A stretch of 64,000 nt of DNA, taken from assembly GCA_017306865.1 (NCBI GenBank), contig JAFKHH010000021.1, positions 79,148 to 143,147 on the forward strand. Reading direction: 5' to 3'. Both the position numbers and the translations under genes were made by a program. Each line of letters opens with the position of its first letter. Position 1 is the stretch's first letter. Source of the DNA: Filimonas sp. GTDB lineage: Bacteria; Bacteroidota; Bacteroidia; Chitinophagales; Chitinophagaceae. This document shows, piece by piece, positions 35,779-44,570 of this stretch. The notes below the pieces were generated by a model. That model was not told the DNA's origin. It worked only from the letters and a program-made list of their open reading frames with translations, and searched no databases.

Positions 35779-36014
35779 ACGCAATAGAATGGTTTAATAA
35801 TTTGTAGTTATGTAGTACATAATAAAAATAAAATCCTTTTTCGCAAAGTCAAAGTCTTTGACTGATATATTTTTTTAGTGTCACCTCATTTTAAGCTGGA
35901 GAAAATTATTTTCTTGTCTTTCAGCGGCATGTATATAATATTTAGGTTCAATAGCTGAAACTTTTTAATTTCACCCCGATTAACTGCTGCCATATAAGAC
36001 CATCAATACTATTT

Positions 36015-37511
36015 ATGCAAGCCGATGATATTTTATTTGAGCGTAATCCCAACCCGATGTGGATCTATGCGATAGACACCCTGCGCTTTCTCGCTATAAA
36101 TGAGGCGGCAGTAGAAAAGTACGGCTATACAAAAGAACAGTTCCTGCAAATGACTTTGCGCGATGTACGCCCTGAAGATGCAGTAAAGGCAATGGAACAG
36201 AAAGTAGCCGAAGTTGCAGAACATTCATTGTCATCAAAATCTTTATGGACGCATCGCAACTCTGCAGGCGATCTGTTTCATGTGCGTGTAAGCTCCGGTG
36301 CTATAGAATATGCAGGCGTACCGGCAAGATTGGTTGTTGTGACTGATATAGAAGACCTGTTTCGCCAACAGGAGAGAATAGAGCAGTTAAACCATGAATT
36401 AAGTTTATACATAGGCTTTAGTGAAGAGCGTTTTTCAAAAGTATTTCAGCACTCTGCCATTGGTATGTGTATTGTATCTGATGAAGGACGTTTTCTAAAG
36501 GTGAATGAAGCGCTCAGCAATATGCTGGGCTACAGTGAAACAGAATTGATGAACAGGTCTTTCCAGGAGTTAACGTATGCAGAAGATCTGAAAAAAGACC
36601 TGGATCTTTTTGAGCAAATGAAAGCCGGTGGCCTCGAAACGTACCAGATAGAGAAACGCTTTCTGCATAAGAACGGGAGTCTTGTGTGGACTGTATTAAC
36701 GGTGTCTGTCTCCCGTAATGCACCTGCGCCGCCATCGTTTGTATCACAACTGGTAGACATTACTGCTATTAAGAAGAAAGAGGATGAGCTGTCTGATTCG
36801 CTAAAGATCATCAGTGAACAGAACAATCGCTTATTCAATTTTGCTAATATCGTTTCACATAATCTACGGGCTTATTCCAATCACTTTCAGCTATTGCTGG
36901 AGATGCTTGGCAAACAGGAAGACCAGGCGAAAAGAGAAGTGTTGCTTGCACGCATTCGCCGGATATCCGGACAGCTTTCTGAGACGGTGGGGCATCTTGC
37001 AGACGTGGTGTCTATACATAATACGGAGCAAAAGGCCATTCATCCGCTTTCCCTGCGATCTTATATCAACAAAACGATAGAGGTATTGGAAGCGCAGATA
37101 GAAGAGAGCAGTGCAATTATAGATGTGGATGTAGATGATGATGTAATGATCAATTATAACCCGGCTTACCTGGAAAGTGTATTGCTGAATCTCATCTCCA
37201 ACGCTATTAAATACCGCAGGCCGGAAACACTTTCACACATAGATGTATCGTTTTACCGGGATGATGAAAACCAGGCTGTATTGCAGGTAAAAGATAATGG
37301 TATGGGAATAGATTTATCTCAGTACGAGGCGCGTTTGTTCAACATGTATGAAACGTTTCACGGCAATAGTGATGCGCGTGGTATTGGGTTGTTTATTACA
37401 AAGAACCAGGTAGAGGCAATGGGAGGACAGATAAAAGTAGAAAGTGAAGTAAACAGTGGTACTGTTTTTAAAATATTGCTGCACGAAGAAGAGACGGAAC
37501 ATAAATTTTGA
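36015..37511 (+). CDS. PAS domain sensor histidine kinase
   Basis: This soluble kinase of 498 residues has no membrane segments. Two PAS domains lie at ~5-115 (ILFERNPNPMWIYAIDTLRF) and ~137-255 (RFSKVFQHSAIGMCIVSDEG, with a PAC tail ending SQLVDITAIKKKE). The H-box is FANIVSHNLRAYSNHF with His282, of the type common in Bacteroidota. The ATPase domain at ~375-490 has LNLISNAIKYR, VKDNGMGIDL and DARGIGLFITK. It stands divergent from the sialidase gene, and no response regulator is adjacent. The signal sensed by the PAS domains cannot be read from the sequence. Confidence 0.94.
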   Translation: MQADDILFERNPNPMWIYAIDTLRFLAINEAAVEKYGYTKEQFLQMTLRDVRPEDAVKAMEQKVAEVAEHSLSSKSLWTHRNSAGDLFHVRVSSGAIEYAGVPARLVVVTDIEDLFRQQERIEQLNHELSLYIGFSEERFSKVFQHSAIGMCIVSDEGRFLKVNEALSNMLGYSETELMNRSFQELTYAEDLKKDLDLFEQMKAGGLETYQIEKRFLHKNGSLVWTVLTVSVSRNAPAPPSFVSQLVDITAIKKKEDELSDSLKIISEQNNRLFNFANIVSHNLRAYSNHFQLLLEMLGKQEDQAKREVLLARIRRISGQLSETVGHLADVVSIHNTEQKAIHPLSLRSYINKTIEVLEAQIEESSAIIDVDVDDDVMINYNPAYLESVLLNLISNAIKYRRPETLSHIDVSFYRDDENQAVLQVKDNGMGIDLSQYEARLFNMYETFHGNSDARGIGLFITKNQVEAMGGQIKVESEVNSGTVFKILLHEEETEHKF

Positions 37512-37739
37512 GACAAATAACAGTATACATAAAGAAATACGCGGCTATGAATAAATAGGCGCGTTTTTTATGCGATTAACTCAATAAATAGTCGTTTATA
37601 ACCGTTAAACCATTTCGCATAATAACAGTTGTGAAAGGATAATTCATTATTTGTTGAGCGAATGCTTGCATTGCAAAAAGAATGAAGGTGCTGCACGCAG
37701 GATCGGGTATTTATTAAATGAACTAAAACCTATGTTTGA

Positions 37740-38540
37740 ATGAAAGGAAAATTAATTGCTGTAGTAGCCATACTCAGTGTTGTTATAGCCTTTGAAGCAG
37801 GATGTAATAATGAAAATAACGGTAAGAAGAGCACGGTCGTAAAAAATGAAAACGCCAATACTTCACCAGTCATTGATACACTACACGCGGGTACTGTAAC
37901 CTTGTATGTTTCTGCAGCTACAGAGCAGGAATACCAGCAGGTACCGCGGAGCGGTTTTGATGCTTATGCACATACCAATGCGGAAGAGCCGGCTATTATG
38001 GCAGCGGCAGGCGGTGCTATTGCACGCAATGGCAGGGCGCTGGTCATTACTGCTGCTAACGGTAAGGTGTTGCAACTTATAAACCGTGAGTTTTCGGATG
38101 AGGAGCTGCAGGCCACTGAGCCATCTTCCTATACCTGCTATGCCGATTTGAAAAATATGGGGTATTGGTTGATTGCACACAGTGTACCTGATTTTTCTAA
38201 TTGGATCTTTGTAAATAAACAAACAGGGGATACGTCGCAGGTAATGGCCTATGGCGCTATTTCTCCTTCAGGTAAGTATTATATGGCCACTCTTTGTGGT
38301 GGAGAAGGATCACCCTGTAATAATGGTGAATTGTACCTGTATGAAAATAAACAATCCAAAATGGCATTGGCGGCTGATGTGGAGTTGATGCCGGGTAAGG
38401 TATGGATGCCGGATGAGATAAAATGGATCTCTGATACAAAAGCAGTAGCCAAAGTAAAACTGGCTGAAGATGAAGAGGGGAACACGATCGCTGATTCGAA
38501 AAAGCCTATGCCGCAATATGTAGTATTGGAAATGAAGTAG
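37740..38540 (+). CDS. hypothetical lipoprotein, 266 aa
   Basis: The signal peptide ends AFEAGC, so Cys 22 is lipidated. A flexible Asn/Lys/Ser linker follows. The mature region looks like a small beta-rich module with repeated short strands (GRALVITAANGKVLQLINRE, YLIAHSV-like YWLIAHSVPDFSNWIFVNK, and GAISPSGKYYMATLCGGEG). Two Cys residues flank that last loop (CGGEGSPC) and may form a disulfide. The pattern resembles fragments of WD/PQQ-type propellers but is too short to form one. I do not recognise a family. The gene is monocistronic as far as can be seen. Confidence 0.72.
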   Translation: MKGKLIAVVAILSVVIAFEAGCNNENNGKKSTVVKNENANTSPVIDTLHAGTVTLYVSAATEQEYQQVPRSGFDAYAHTNAEEPAIMAAAGGAIARNGRALVITAANGKVLQLINREFSDEELQATEPSSYTCYADLKNMGYWLIAHSVPDFSNWIFVNKQTGDTSQVMAYGAISPSGKYYMATLCGGEGSPCNNGELYLYENKQSKMALAADVELMPGKVWMPDEIKWISDTKAVAKVKLAEDEEGNTIADSKKPMPQYVVLEMK

Positions 38541-38668
38541 TGCCGGGTATATAAAAACGGGTGGTTGTAAAAACTTAGCAGACAGCCAACGTCTTTGGCA
38601 TTTGCTTTGTTCTTTCTTATACATTCCGGGTCAGAATTATTCTACCCGGAACCAGGCTAAATGCGTCT

Positions 38669-39763
38669 ATGAAAAAAATAAATCTCCTCATTTACTGTAT
38701 CAGTGTACTATTAGCAACACCTGCTACCGCTCAGTCGTTCCTGGATGGTGTATGGGAAGGAACAGAAAAACGAACAGCAGAGTGGGGCACAAGTGTGTTC
38801 TATACCAGGCCACAACCCTTAAAGATAGAGGTGAAGATAGATACGGCGCCGCGTAGAATAACTGTAAACAGGTTGTTTAATATACAGTGGAATGGCGATA
38901 AGGTAGGAATGACGGCAAGTATGATAGGATACTTTCGCGGACGTTACTATGCGATGCAGGAAGAGCATATTACCAGCCGGCAGTTTGTTTTCCGTTTTCC
39001 TGGCTTATACAGCGATATGCCGCACTACTTGTTTGAAGACGGTTACCTGTGGTACTATATAGATGGAAACGAAATTGTGCTCTATGCCAGCATGGAAATG
39101 TATGAAAGAAACTATTACGATAATAATTGGGCAAGGCCACATGCTGACTGGCACAGCGCACATTTTAAAAAGCAGGAAGATCCTGCTACAGCCAGTCATA
39201 ATTATGATAGCTACTATGGCGGATATACGAAGCCGGTGATCATTCCCGGAGGCTTTTTTTATAAAGCGCCTGGTGAGTTTAACTCCCCAACGTTCAACCG
39301 CAGCATGGCAACTTACTTTTGGACATTGCGAAAAAAATTGCCTGCTGACCAACTGAAAGAAGCAACTGATTTATTCGTACAATCAGGCTCAACAGAATTA
39401 ACGATCCCACTAAAAAAAGATACAGTTGCTATTCAGAAAAATATCATTAATGAAGTAGTACAGGTAAGCAATAAAAAAATTGAAGTCGCTGTTTTTGATA
39501 ATGCGATAGAGGATGGTGATATTATCACGCTGCTTTTGAATGGGGAGCAGGTGGCATCGAAACTGAAGGTGACTAAGGAAAAAAAGATGATTAGACTAAG
39601 CCTGAAGCAAGGCGAAAACCTGCTGACAATGCTGGCTGAAAATGAAGGAAGCATTCCGCCTAATACAGCCGCATTTACCTTTAGCGACGCAGGCAATACA
39701 CAAACTGTTATTTTAAATAGTACAAAAGGAAACACACAATCGGTGCGGATCCTGGTAAAATAG
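38669..39763 (+). CDS. secreted hypothetical protein with C-terminal beta domain
   Basis: This 364-residue protein has a signal peptide (ending TATAQ). Residues ~22-165 form a beta-rich domain beginning FLDGVWEGTEKR, an opening seen in lipocalin-like or DUF-type ligand binders. A Tyr-rich linker follows (HNYDSYYGGYTKP). The last 95 residues form an Ig-like domain with VAVFDNAIEDGDIITLLLNG and QGENLLTMLAENEGS. This C-terminal module recurs at the ends of secreted Bacteroidota proteins, where it is probably a binding or cell-surface module. The function is unknown. The start lies 128 bp behind the lipoprotein gene on the same strand. Confidence 0.68.
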   Translation: MKKINLLIYCISVLLATPATAQSFLDGVWEGTEKRTAEWGTSVFYTRPQPLKIEVKIDTAPRRITVNRLFNIQWNGDKVGMTASMIGYFRGRYYAMQEEHITSRQFVFRFPGLYSDMPHYLFEDGYLWYYIDGNEIVLYASMEMYERNYYDNNWARPHADWHSAHFKKQEDPATASHNYDSYYGGYTKPVIIPGGFFYKAPGEFNSPTFNRSMATYFWTLRKKLPADQLKEATDLFVQSGSTELTIPLKKDTVAIQKNIINEVVQVSNKKIEVAVFDNAIEDGDIITLLLNGEQVASKLKVTKEKKMIRLSLKQGENLLTMLAENEGSIPPNTAAFTFSDAGNTQTVILNSTKGNTQSVRILVK

Positions 39764-39830
39764 AAAACGCCGTTTCATCATTTTACATAATATTAACGAC
39801 AGCAGGGGAATACAAAGCATCACTGTTACG

Positions 39831-39890
39831 CTGTTCGGGATGTTAGCGCAGCGCATCCCGAACAGTAGATAAAAAAGATTTGTGATCCCC
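39831..39890. repeat. dyad repeat, copy A (intact)
   Basis: The arms CTGTTCGGGATG (39831-39842) and CATCCCGAACAG (39854-39865) are a perfect 12-bp inverted repeat. The 60-bp segment recurs at 41900-41959 with 8 mismatches by my count. Further shared words follow (GTCCTTG...CCTGGCTA-like), so the full repeat is longer but broken by unmatched sequence. It lies in the 470-bp gap before a tiny membrane-protein frame. No gene is seen. Confidence 0.6.
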
Positions 39891-40233
39891 GCACTGCGGC
39901 TCTATCCTCGGCAGGCAAAAATCGTCTGCTTTTAATTAATAGTACAATAAGTAACCTCATTTGATAATTCCTGATAATTGGCAAGCAGTACGCGCAGTGT
40001 CCTTGCCACGCACCAGGCTAGGAGAAGAAGCGCTGCCGGGAAAAAATCCAATTTCTTACACTGCTGTTTTATTTAAAGTCAAATCATTTGACAATAAGTT
40101 TGTTGGTTTATAAGTATCACACAATTTATTAAAATCATTCGCTCTTATTTTTTATTTTCATGTAGCTATAATCTGCATAAATAAAGTTGCTAAAAGTTCT
40201 ACTTGCCTTTATCTAAAATTCAAGACTACTGTT

Positions 40234-40335
40234 ATGAAAAAAGGCATTGTATGTGTATGTATTTTTATTCTTAGCATTCTGCTACAGGTGTTCGTTTCAT
40301 TTTATTTGTTAGGTTTTCTATGGGGATATATGTAA
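40234..40335 (+). CDS. candidate 33-aa membrane protein
   Basis: ATG at 40234 opens a 33-codon frame: MKKGIVCVCIF, then a hydrophobic run through ILSILLQVFVSFYLLGF, ending LWGYM. This would be a single membrane helix with a Lys-positive N-terminus, a plausible small membrane protein. TAAGTTTG, a match to the TAnnTTTG -7 box, occurs about 130 bp upstream. A segment resembling its 3' end recurs at about 41801-41840 (TTAGGTTTTTTATGGAGATAT), which suggests a second, degraded copy. It is too short for the usual cut-offs, and coding is unproven. Confidence 0.35.
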   Translation: MKKGIVCVCIFILSILLQVFVSFYLLGFLWGYM

Positions 40336-40381
40336 AGCAAAAAGAGCGATTATCTACGCAACGATTGCTTGCTATGGCGCT

Positions 40382-41689
40382 TTATTTCTCTTGCGTTGAT
40401 TTTTTAACTAGTTTATAGTTATTATTAACGCGGTCTTTTTCAACGGTGTAGTCTGCTGTCAATTCAAGTGTCCAACCATCACCCGATATGTGGTTGCCTT
40501 CCATCCGGGCCGGGTTTGTTATGGATATTCCACTCCAGTCGGATTTCATTAAAGCGCCATTTTGAACCGTAAGAATGCCCCACACGTCTGTAATTCTCAT
40601 ATTAGGATAAATGGTTCCTTGGTCTTTTATTGGTATGATGTTTCTCGGGTCAAAGGATACATTCATTTTTTGAAACCCGATTTCAAAATGAGGTTGCTCT
40701 ATAAATTTAAGCCTGTAGCTTGCAATAAGTTCTTTGTTTTTTTCCTCCCTTTGGGTTTCTTCTTCTATTATAACGTTTCCATTATAAGTGGTTGCTATAG
40801 CATCAACTGCCTTCTTCAAATCTGCTGGCATATGGATTTGAAAGGCATTGATAAAATAACTTGTCAGGTTGGTTTGTTGTGAAATCTTTCTATTCCAGTT
40901 TTTATTTTTTGCGTATAATAAATAACCATATACTGGAATGGTGTAATATGCAAATGACCGGACAAACGTAGAATTGGAAAAAAAATCATTTATGCCGGTC
41001 TCAAAAAATGACTTTACCTGCGTGTTGTTTCTACAACTGACAATTACACCTGTAAATTCTGCGACTCCTTCATTCAGTTCCAGTTCATTTTCCGTTGTAT
41101 CTGAACCTTCATAAATTATATGGCGGTATTTTCTGAAGATCATTGCATTGGTCAGGTGTTGCAACTGCTCTTTAGAGGACGAGCAGAGTACAGCTTTTTT
41201 TAAAGCTTCCAGTTCTAAGCGGAGGTATATTCTTCCGTCTTTTTCATCAAGATGATTGTTATCTACATTGCTAAGTGCAAATCCTAAAGAGGGTTGTGCC
41301 CTATGAAATAATTCGTGAGCAAGCAGGTTGATCCTGTTTTGTTTGTTTTGGGGAAGCGGCAACATAACCATAGCCCAGGTTACTCCGCTCCAATTGACAG
41401 AGGTGTTGGCAACATTAATATTGCCGGGTAAGACACCTGAATAAATATTACCTGCGGGCTTTAGTATTCCGGCTGAATCTGGCCGATTGGCGAAAACCTC
41501 GCGGCTTTGCGGATCTACCAACAAGATGGGCCCATAGAGGTCTCGTCCCCAAAGAGCAGTATTGTTTTTTTCGGCAGTTTTAATTTCGTCAAAATACACA
41601 GGCAAACTATCCTGAAAAAATTGTTGTTTTTGACCGCTTGCAGATTGCGTAAGCAGGAGTATTAGGAAAATCCCAATGGATAGTTTCAT
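40382..41689 (-). CDS. putative secreted zinc metallopeptidase
   Basis: The product has 435 residues and a signal peptide ending ASGQ. The zinc motif HExxH is present at residues 125-129 (LLAHELFHRAQ). A Glu-rich helix follows about 80 residues later (LNEGVAEFTG, Glu207 or Glu211), which fits the third ligand of a gluzincin. The C-terminal ~130 residues are beta-rich (ITDVWGILTVQNGALM, GDGWTLELTADYTVEK). No named family was recognised, so the substrate is unknown. The gene stands alone between repeat-containing gaps. Confidence 0.62.
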   Translation of the reverse strand: MKLSIGIFLILLLTQSASGQKQQFFQDSLPVYFDEIKTAEKNNTALWGRDLYGPILLVDPQSREVFANRPDSAGILKPAGNIYSGVLPGNINVANTSVNWSGVTWAMVMLPLPQNKQNRINLLAHELFHRAQPSLGFALSNVDNNHLDEKDGRIYLRLELEALKKAVLCSSSKEQLQHLTNAMIFRKYRHIIYEGSDTTENELELNEGVAEFTGVIVSCRNNTQVKSFFETGINDFFSNSTFVRSFAYYTIPVYGYLLYAKNKNWNRKISQQTNLTSYFINAFQIHMPADLKKAVDAIATTYNGNVIIEEETQREEKNKELIASYRLKFIEQPHFEIGFQKMNVSFDPRNIIPIKDQGTIYPNMRITDVWGILTVQNGALMKSDWSGISITNPARMEGNHISGDGWTLELTADYTVEKDRVNNNYKLVKKSTQEK

Positions 41690-42187
41690 AACCGTATGCC
41701 TTTGTAATTTATGGGCAAAATAAACAATTGGGTAGATATTTTATTCACCTTCATCTACTCAGATGCGTTCGTTAAACGAAAGAGACTACCTACAAATGTA
41801 TTCTTTAGGTTTTTTATGGAGATATGTGCAAAGCAACCGGGGGCTTAAGGGCTTTTGCGTTATTGTTCCTATGAGTAATCTTTATTCTTTTATTCTTTGC
41901 TGTTCGGGATGTTAGCGCAGTGTATTCCGAACTGTAGATAAAAAGGATTTGTAATCCTGTAACGGCATGGAAACGTCCTTGTCTTCCACATAGCCTGGCT
42001 AAGAGACGTTGCTGGAAGAAATGTAGCCAAGAAGAAAGACAATAAATAATAAAAGCGCATTGACATACAATCTAACAGCCCAATAGCGGTACTGCAGATG
42101 AACGTAATGCGACGCAACGAAGCCTGATCTGTGTTGCAAAAGCTGGTAACCCTGAATAAAATAATGACACGGCTAATGAATAACCCG
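41690..42187. repeat. gap with degraded dyad repeat, copy B
   Basis: This gap of about 500 bp has no supported gene. At 41900-41959 it carries the second copy of the 60-bp repeat of 39831-39890. Here the right arm has decayed (TATTCCGAACTG), so it is no longer a good hairpin. At about 41801-41840 it has a stretch like the 3' end of the 33-aa frame at 40234. The two gaps flanking the metallopeptidase gene therefore share pieces, which suggests a local duplication or repeated insertion. Confidence 0.5.
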
Positions 42188-42838
42188 TTATCCTTTTTTC
42201 TCTTTCATTTTTTCTTTCATCATTGCCTGCATTTCCTGCTCACTCTTTTCATACTTACTGTACTGGTCTGATGTAAGTATCTTCTTCAGCTCTTTGTCCT
42301 TATCCTTGCTATCAGATTTTAAGGCCTTGGCTGCTTTGAATTTTTGAAGCTTACGTTTTGCCCCTTTTAGTTTGGCGGCGTCACCCATCATTTCCTGTGT
42401 TTCTTTCAGGTTTACCTGGTACACCTGTGGCACCTGCTCATCTGTAAGGTCCAGTTGAGCCGTCATCATTTTTGTCTGCAATTCGGCAGCCTGTTCTATT
42501 TTGTGTGCCTGCATCAACTTCTTCTGATCGTCGTTCAGTATGCCGGTTAAGGCAGTATTCCTCTGTTTCATAATACCCATTACCTGTTTGGCAACGGCTT
42601 TTCCTTTAAATGTGGTATCCTGTTTAGCTTTTTGTGCTGTTTGTACCAGGCTGGCTGCTGCTGTTTTATTAAAACCCAGCGCCTGGGTTTTCTGGGCATC
42701 GCTCAATTGTAAGTAACCAAGGCTGTCTGTCAATGCCTGCGCCAGCTTATCTGTTGCTTGCTGGCTGTAGCCCTTTATTACGCCTGCTGCAAGGAGCAGG
42801 ATAAAGAGCAGCGTGCGGGGTATGAATGTTAAGCGCAT
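42188..42838 (-). CDS. Spy/CpxP-like periplasmic helical protein
   Basis: This 216-residue exported protein (signal ending GYSQ) is almost entirely helical, with many Lys, Gln, Met and Ala. Short motifs of the LTxxQ kind recur: LQLSDAQKTQ (~43), LNDDQKKLM (~102), LDLTDEQVPQVYQVN (~129) and LTSDQYSKYEK (~188). Two of them per unit is the pattern of Spy/CpxP-type periplasmic chaperones and stress sensors, here seemingly doubled. The C-terminal 60 residues are very basic (KLKGAKRKLQKFKAAKALK). A role in envelope stress is inferred from the motif only. It has no operon partner. Confidence 0.6.
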   Translation of the reverse strand: MRLTFIPRTLLFILLLAAGVIKGYSQQATDKLAQALTDSLGYLQLSDAQKTQALGFNKTAAASLVQTAQKAKQDTTFKGKAVAKQVMGIMKQRNTALTGILNDDQKKLMQAHKIEQAAELQTKMMTAQLDLTDEQVPQVYQVNLKETQEMMGDAAKLKGAKRKLQKFKAAKALKSDSKDKDKELKKILTSDQYSKYEKSEQEMQAMMKEKMKEKKG

Positions 42839-43050
42839 AAATTGGTTTTATAAATTAGAAGATTCGGTTTGTTATGAAAACATGAATTCATACATGAGGG
42901 TTTATGCTTAGAGATGCATAAGGGGTATTCTTTTTTAAAGAGATTTTGTGTGTGGTACAAACGAGCGCAAAAGTGTTGTAATAAATAATATTGGGCTTTC
43001 ATAAAATTGGCATTCAATCGCTATCTTCCCTTTAAAACTTCCTTCCGGAT

Positions 43051-44112
43051 ATGGCAAAGAAAAAGAAGACATTACCTAAAAATTTTAGCGAGCTGATTGA
43101 GGCTGGGGATATAGCAGCGTTGATGGCGGTGTTTGATACATGTGAATTGGATGCAACAGGTGGTTATACGAAAGAGACAGCACTTAGTTTTTATAATGTG
43201 CCGGATGAGCTGGTTCGCTGGCTTGTGCAGGCAGGTGCAAATATAGATGCAACGGATACTTATAAGCGTACAGCGCTTCACCAGCATGCAATGCGGCGCA
43301 GTGGTAGTGTTGCTGTTTTCTTAGAATTAGGGGCGGATATAGCGGCAAGAGATAACTATGGGGATACGCCTTTGCATATGGCTGCGGGCAGCTCATTTAG
43401 TGTCCAAAATGTACAGGTACTGGTTCAAAACGGAGCTGATATTGCAGCAAAGAATGATAGTGGTGAAACACCGCTGGTACATGCTTTAAAGCGTGCTAAT
43501 AATATGGATATTAGGAATCTTACATTTATCGCAGATATTTTATTACAAGATGGAATACCTGTAACCGAAGAGATGCAAAAAGCTGTTACGCGCATTGGAG
43601 AAAATTTTGAATTTCACAGGGCTGGTTTCAACAAAGAGTATCTTCCTGCAACAGATGAGGCATTGTCTTTACTCTATCAAAAGTTTAATACACCTCCCGT
43701 AAAAACGCGGCAGGTGCATGATGGCGTTTCTCCTATAATAGTTCCCGCAGGTAAATGGCAAGATCAGTATAGTGTGTTGTGGGATCTGTTAATACCCTCA
43801 GGCGGCCCGGCAAAAACGGTGCAGGGTGAGGTGGTACGTATTACAGGGAAGGTGCGGGATGAGATCTACCGCAATGGCGGCGCAAACTGGGATGCAGATT
43901 TCAAAAAAATGCTGGATGCTTTAATTGTACACTTTGGTACTGGTGTACCGCTCAGCGAAGCATTACTGACGGAAGCAAAAACTATTGCAAAAGAGGTTAG
44001 CCGTACGGGTGATGGTGAGGAAGACTTGTCACGCTTATGCGAGTTGGCTACAGCATGGGTAGTTGCGAATCCAGGACCGGTAGCGTTAAGTAAACCGGAA
44101 TATAAAAGATAG
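43051..44112 (+). CDS. ankyrin-repeat protein
   Basis: This cytoplasmic protein has 353 residues and no signal peptide (starts MAKKKKTLPKNF). Ankyrin repeats run from ~12 to ~160: ELIEAGDIAALMAVFD, LVRWLVQAGANIDATDTYKRTALHQHA, VAVFLELGADIAARDNYGDTPLHMAA and VQVLVQNGADIAAKNDSGETPLVHA. The remaining ~190 residues form a different region containing VPAGKWQDQYSVLWDLLIPSGG, which has no repeat and may be the functional part. Ankyrin repeats bind proteins; no partner is evident nearby. Confidence 0.85.
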   Translation: MAKKKKTLPKNFSELIEAGDIAALMAVFDTCELDATGGYTKETALSFYNVPDELVRWLVQAGANIDATDTYKRTALHQHAMRRSGSVAVFLELGADIAARDNYGDTPLHMAAGSSFSVQNVQVLVQNGADIAAKNDSGETPLVHALKRANNMDIRNLTFIADILLQDGIPVTEEMQKAVTRIGENFEFHRAGFNKEYLPATDEALSLLYQKFNTPPVKTRQVHDGVSPIIVPAGKWQDQYSVLWDLLIPSGGPAKTVQGEVVRITGKVRDEIYRNGGANWDADFKKMLDALIVHFGTGVPLSEALLTEAKTIAKEVSRTGDGEEDLSRLCELATAWVVANPGPVALSKPEYKR

Positions 44113-44197
44113 TATTTTAGAAAGAATGATTGCCCCTGGCCGAAATGATTTGATAACAAAGGGGGATTTAAACTTTACGAATAAAAGATACTCTAAG

Positions 44198-44220
44198 AGC
44201 AGGCTTAAAGCCTGCTTCTT
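44198..44220 (+). terminator. terminator after ankyrin gene
   Basis: AGCAGGCTT (44198-44206) pairs with AAGCCTGCT (44208-44216), followed by TCTT. It is compact and strong but with a short U-tract. It lies about 85 bp after the ankyrin-gene stop. Confidence 0.55.
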
Positions 44221-44258
44221 GCATTTAAACAGGCCATGAAAATGAACAATATAGACAT

Positions 44259-44335
44259 AAAAAAAGGCCCGGATAGACATCCGGGCCGCAACCAAAACTA
44301 ACTGCTTATGAGAAAATTTACTATTCTTAATTATT
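44259..44335 (-). ncRNA. candidate small RNA with intrinsic terminator (minus strand)
   Basis: Read on the minus strand, TATCTTTG (44349-44342) is an exact -7 box. Transcription would start near 44335, and GGCCCGGAT / ATCCGGGCC (44287-44279 and 44274-44266) followed by seven T forms a textbook terminator ending at 44259. This defines a transcript of about 75 bases with no gene in it. A clear -33 element is lacking. On the plus strand the same stretch encodes a chance 27-codon frame (starts MRKFTIL). A leader or antisense role cannot be excluded. Confidence 0.4.
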
Positions 44336-44570
44336 GTACAACAAAGATACACTACAATTTCATTTTGATGTGTATGCGAAACACTAATTAACATCTTATT
44401 TGATATTGTTAAAGCGGGTTAACATTAAACCCCCACAAAAACAGCAGATTCACCGATCTACACAACCGATTGTGTATTATTTGCGGGTTTGATGGATGAA
44501 AAAACAGTAATCATTTATTTTCAGACACCAATACCTTTTGATTATATAACCATTACAACACGAACATGCT

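Noticed and set aside
35850..35870. GTCAAAG-T-CTTTGAC dyad between sialidase and PAS-kinase genes, with a similar GTCAAATCATTTGAC near 40077
   Set aside because: The two sites differ in spacing and in gene context, so a shared operator could not be supported.
39764..40233. Possible tRNA or CRISPR-like structure in the repeat-rich gap
   Set aside because: No cloverleaf or regularly spaced repeat could be drawn, only the single dyad repeat.
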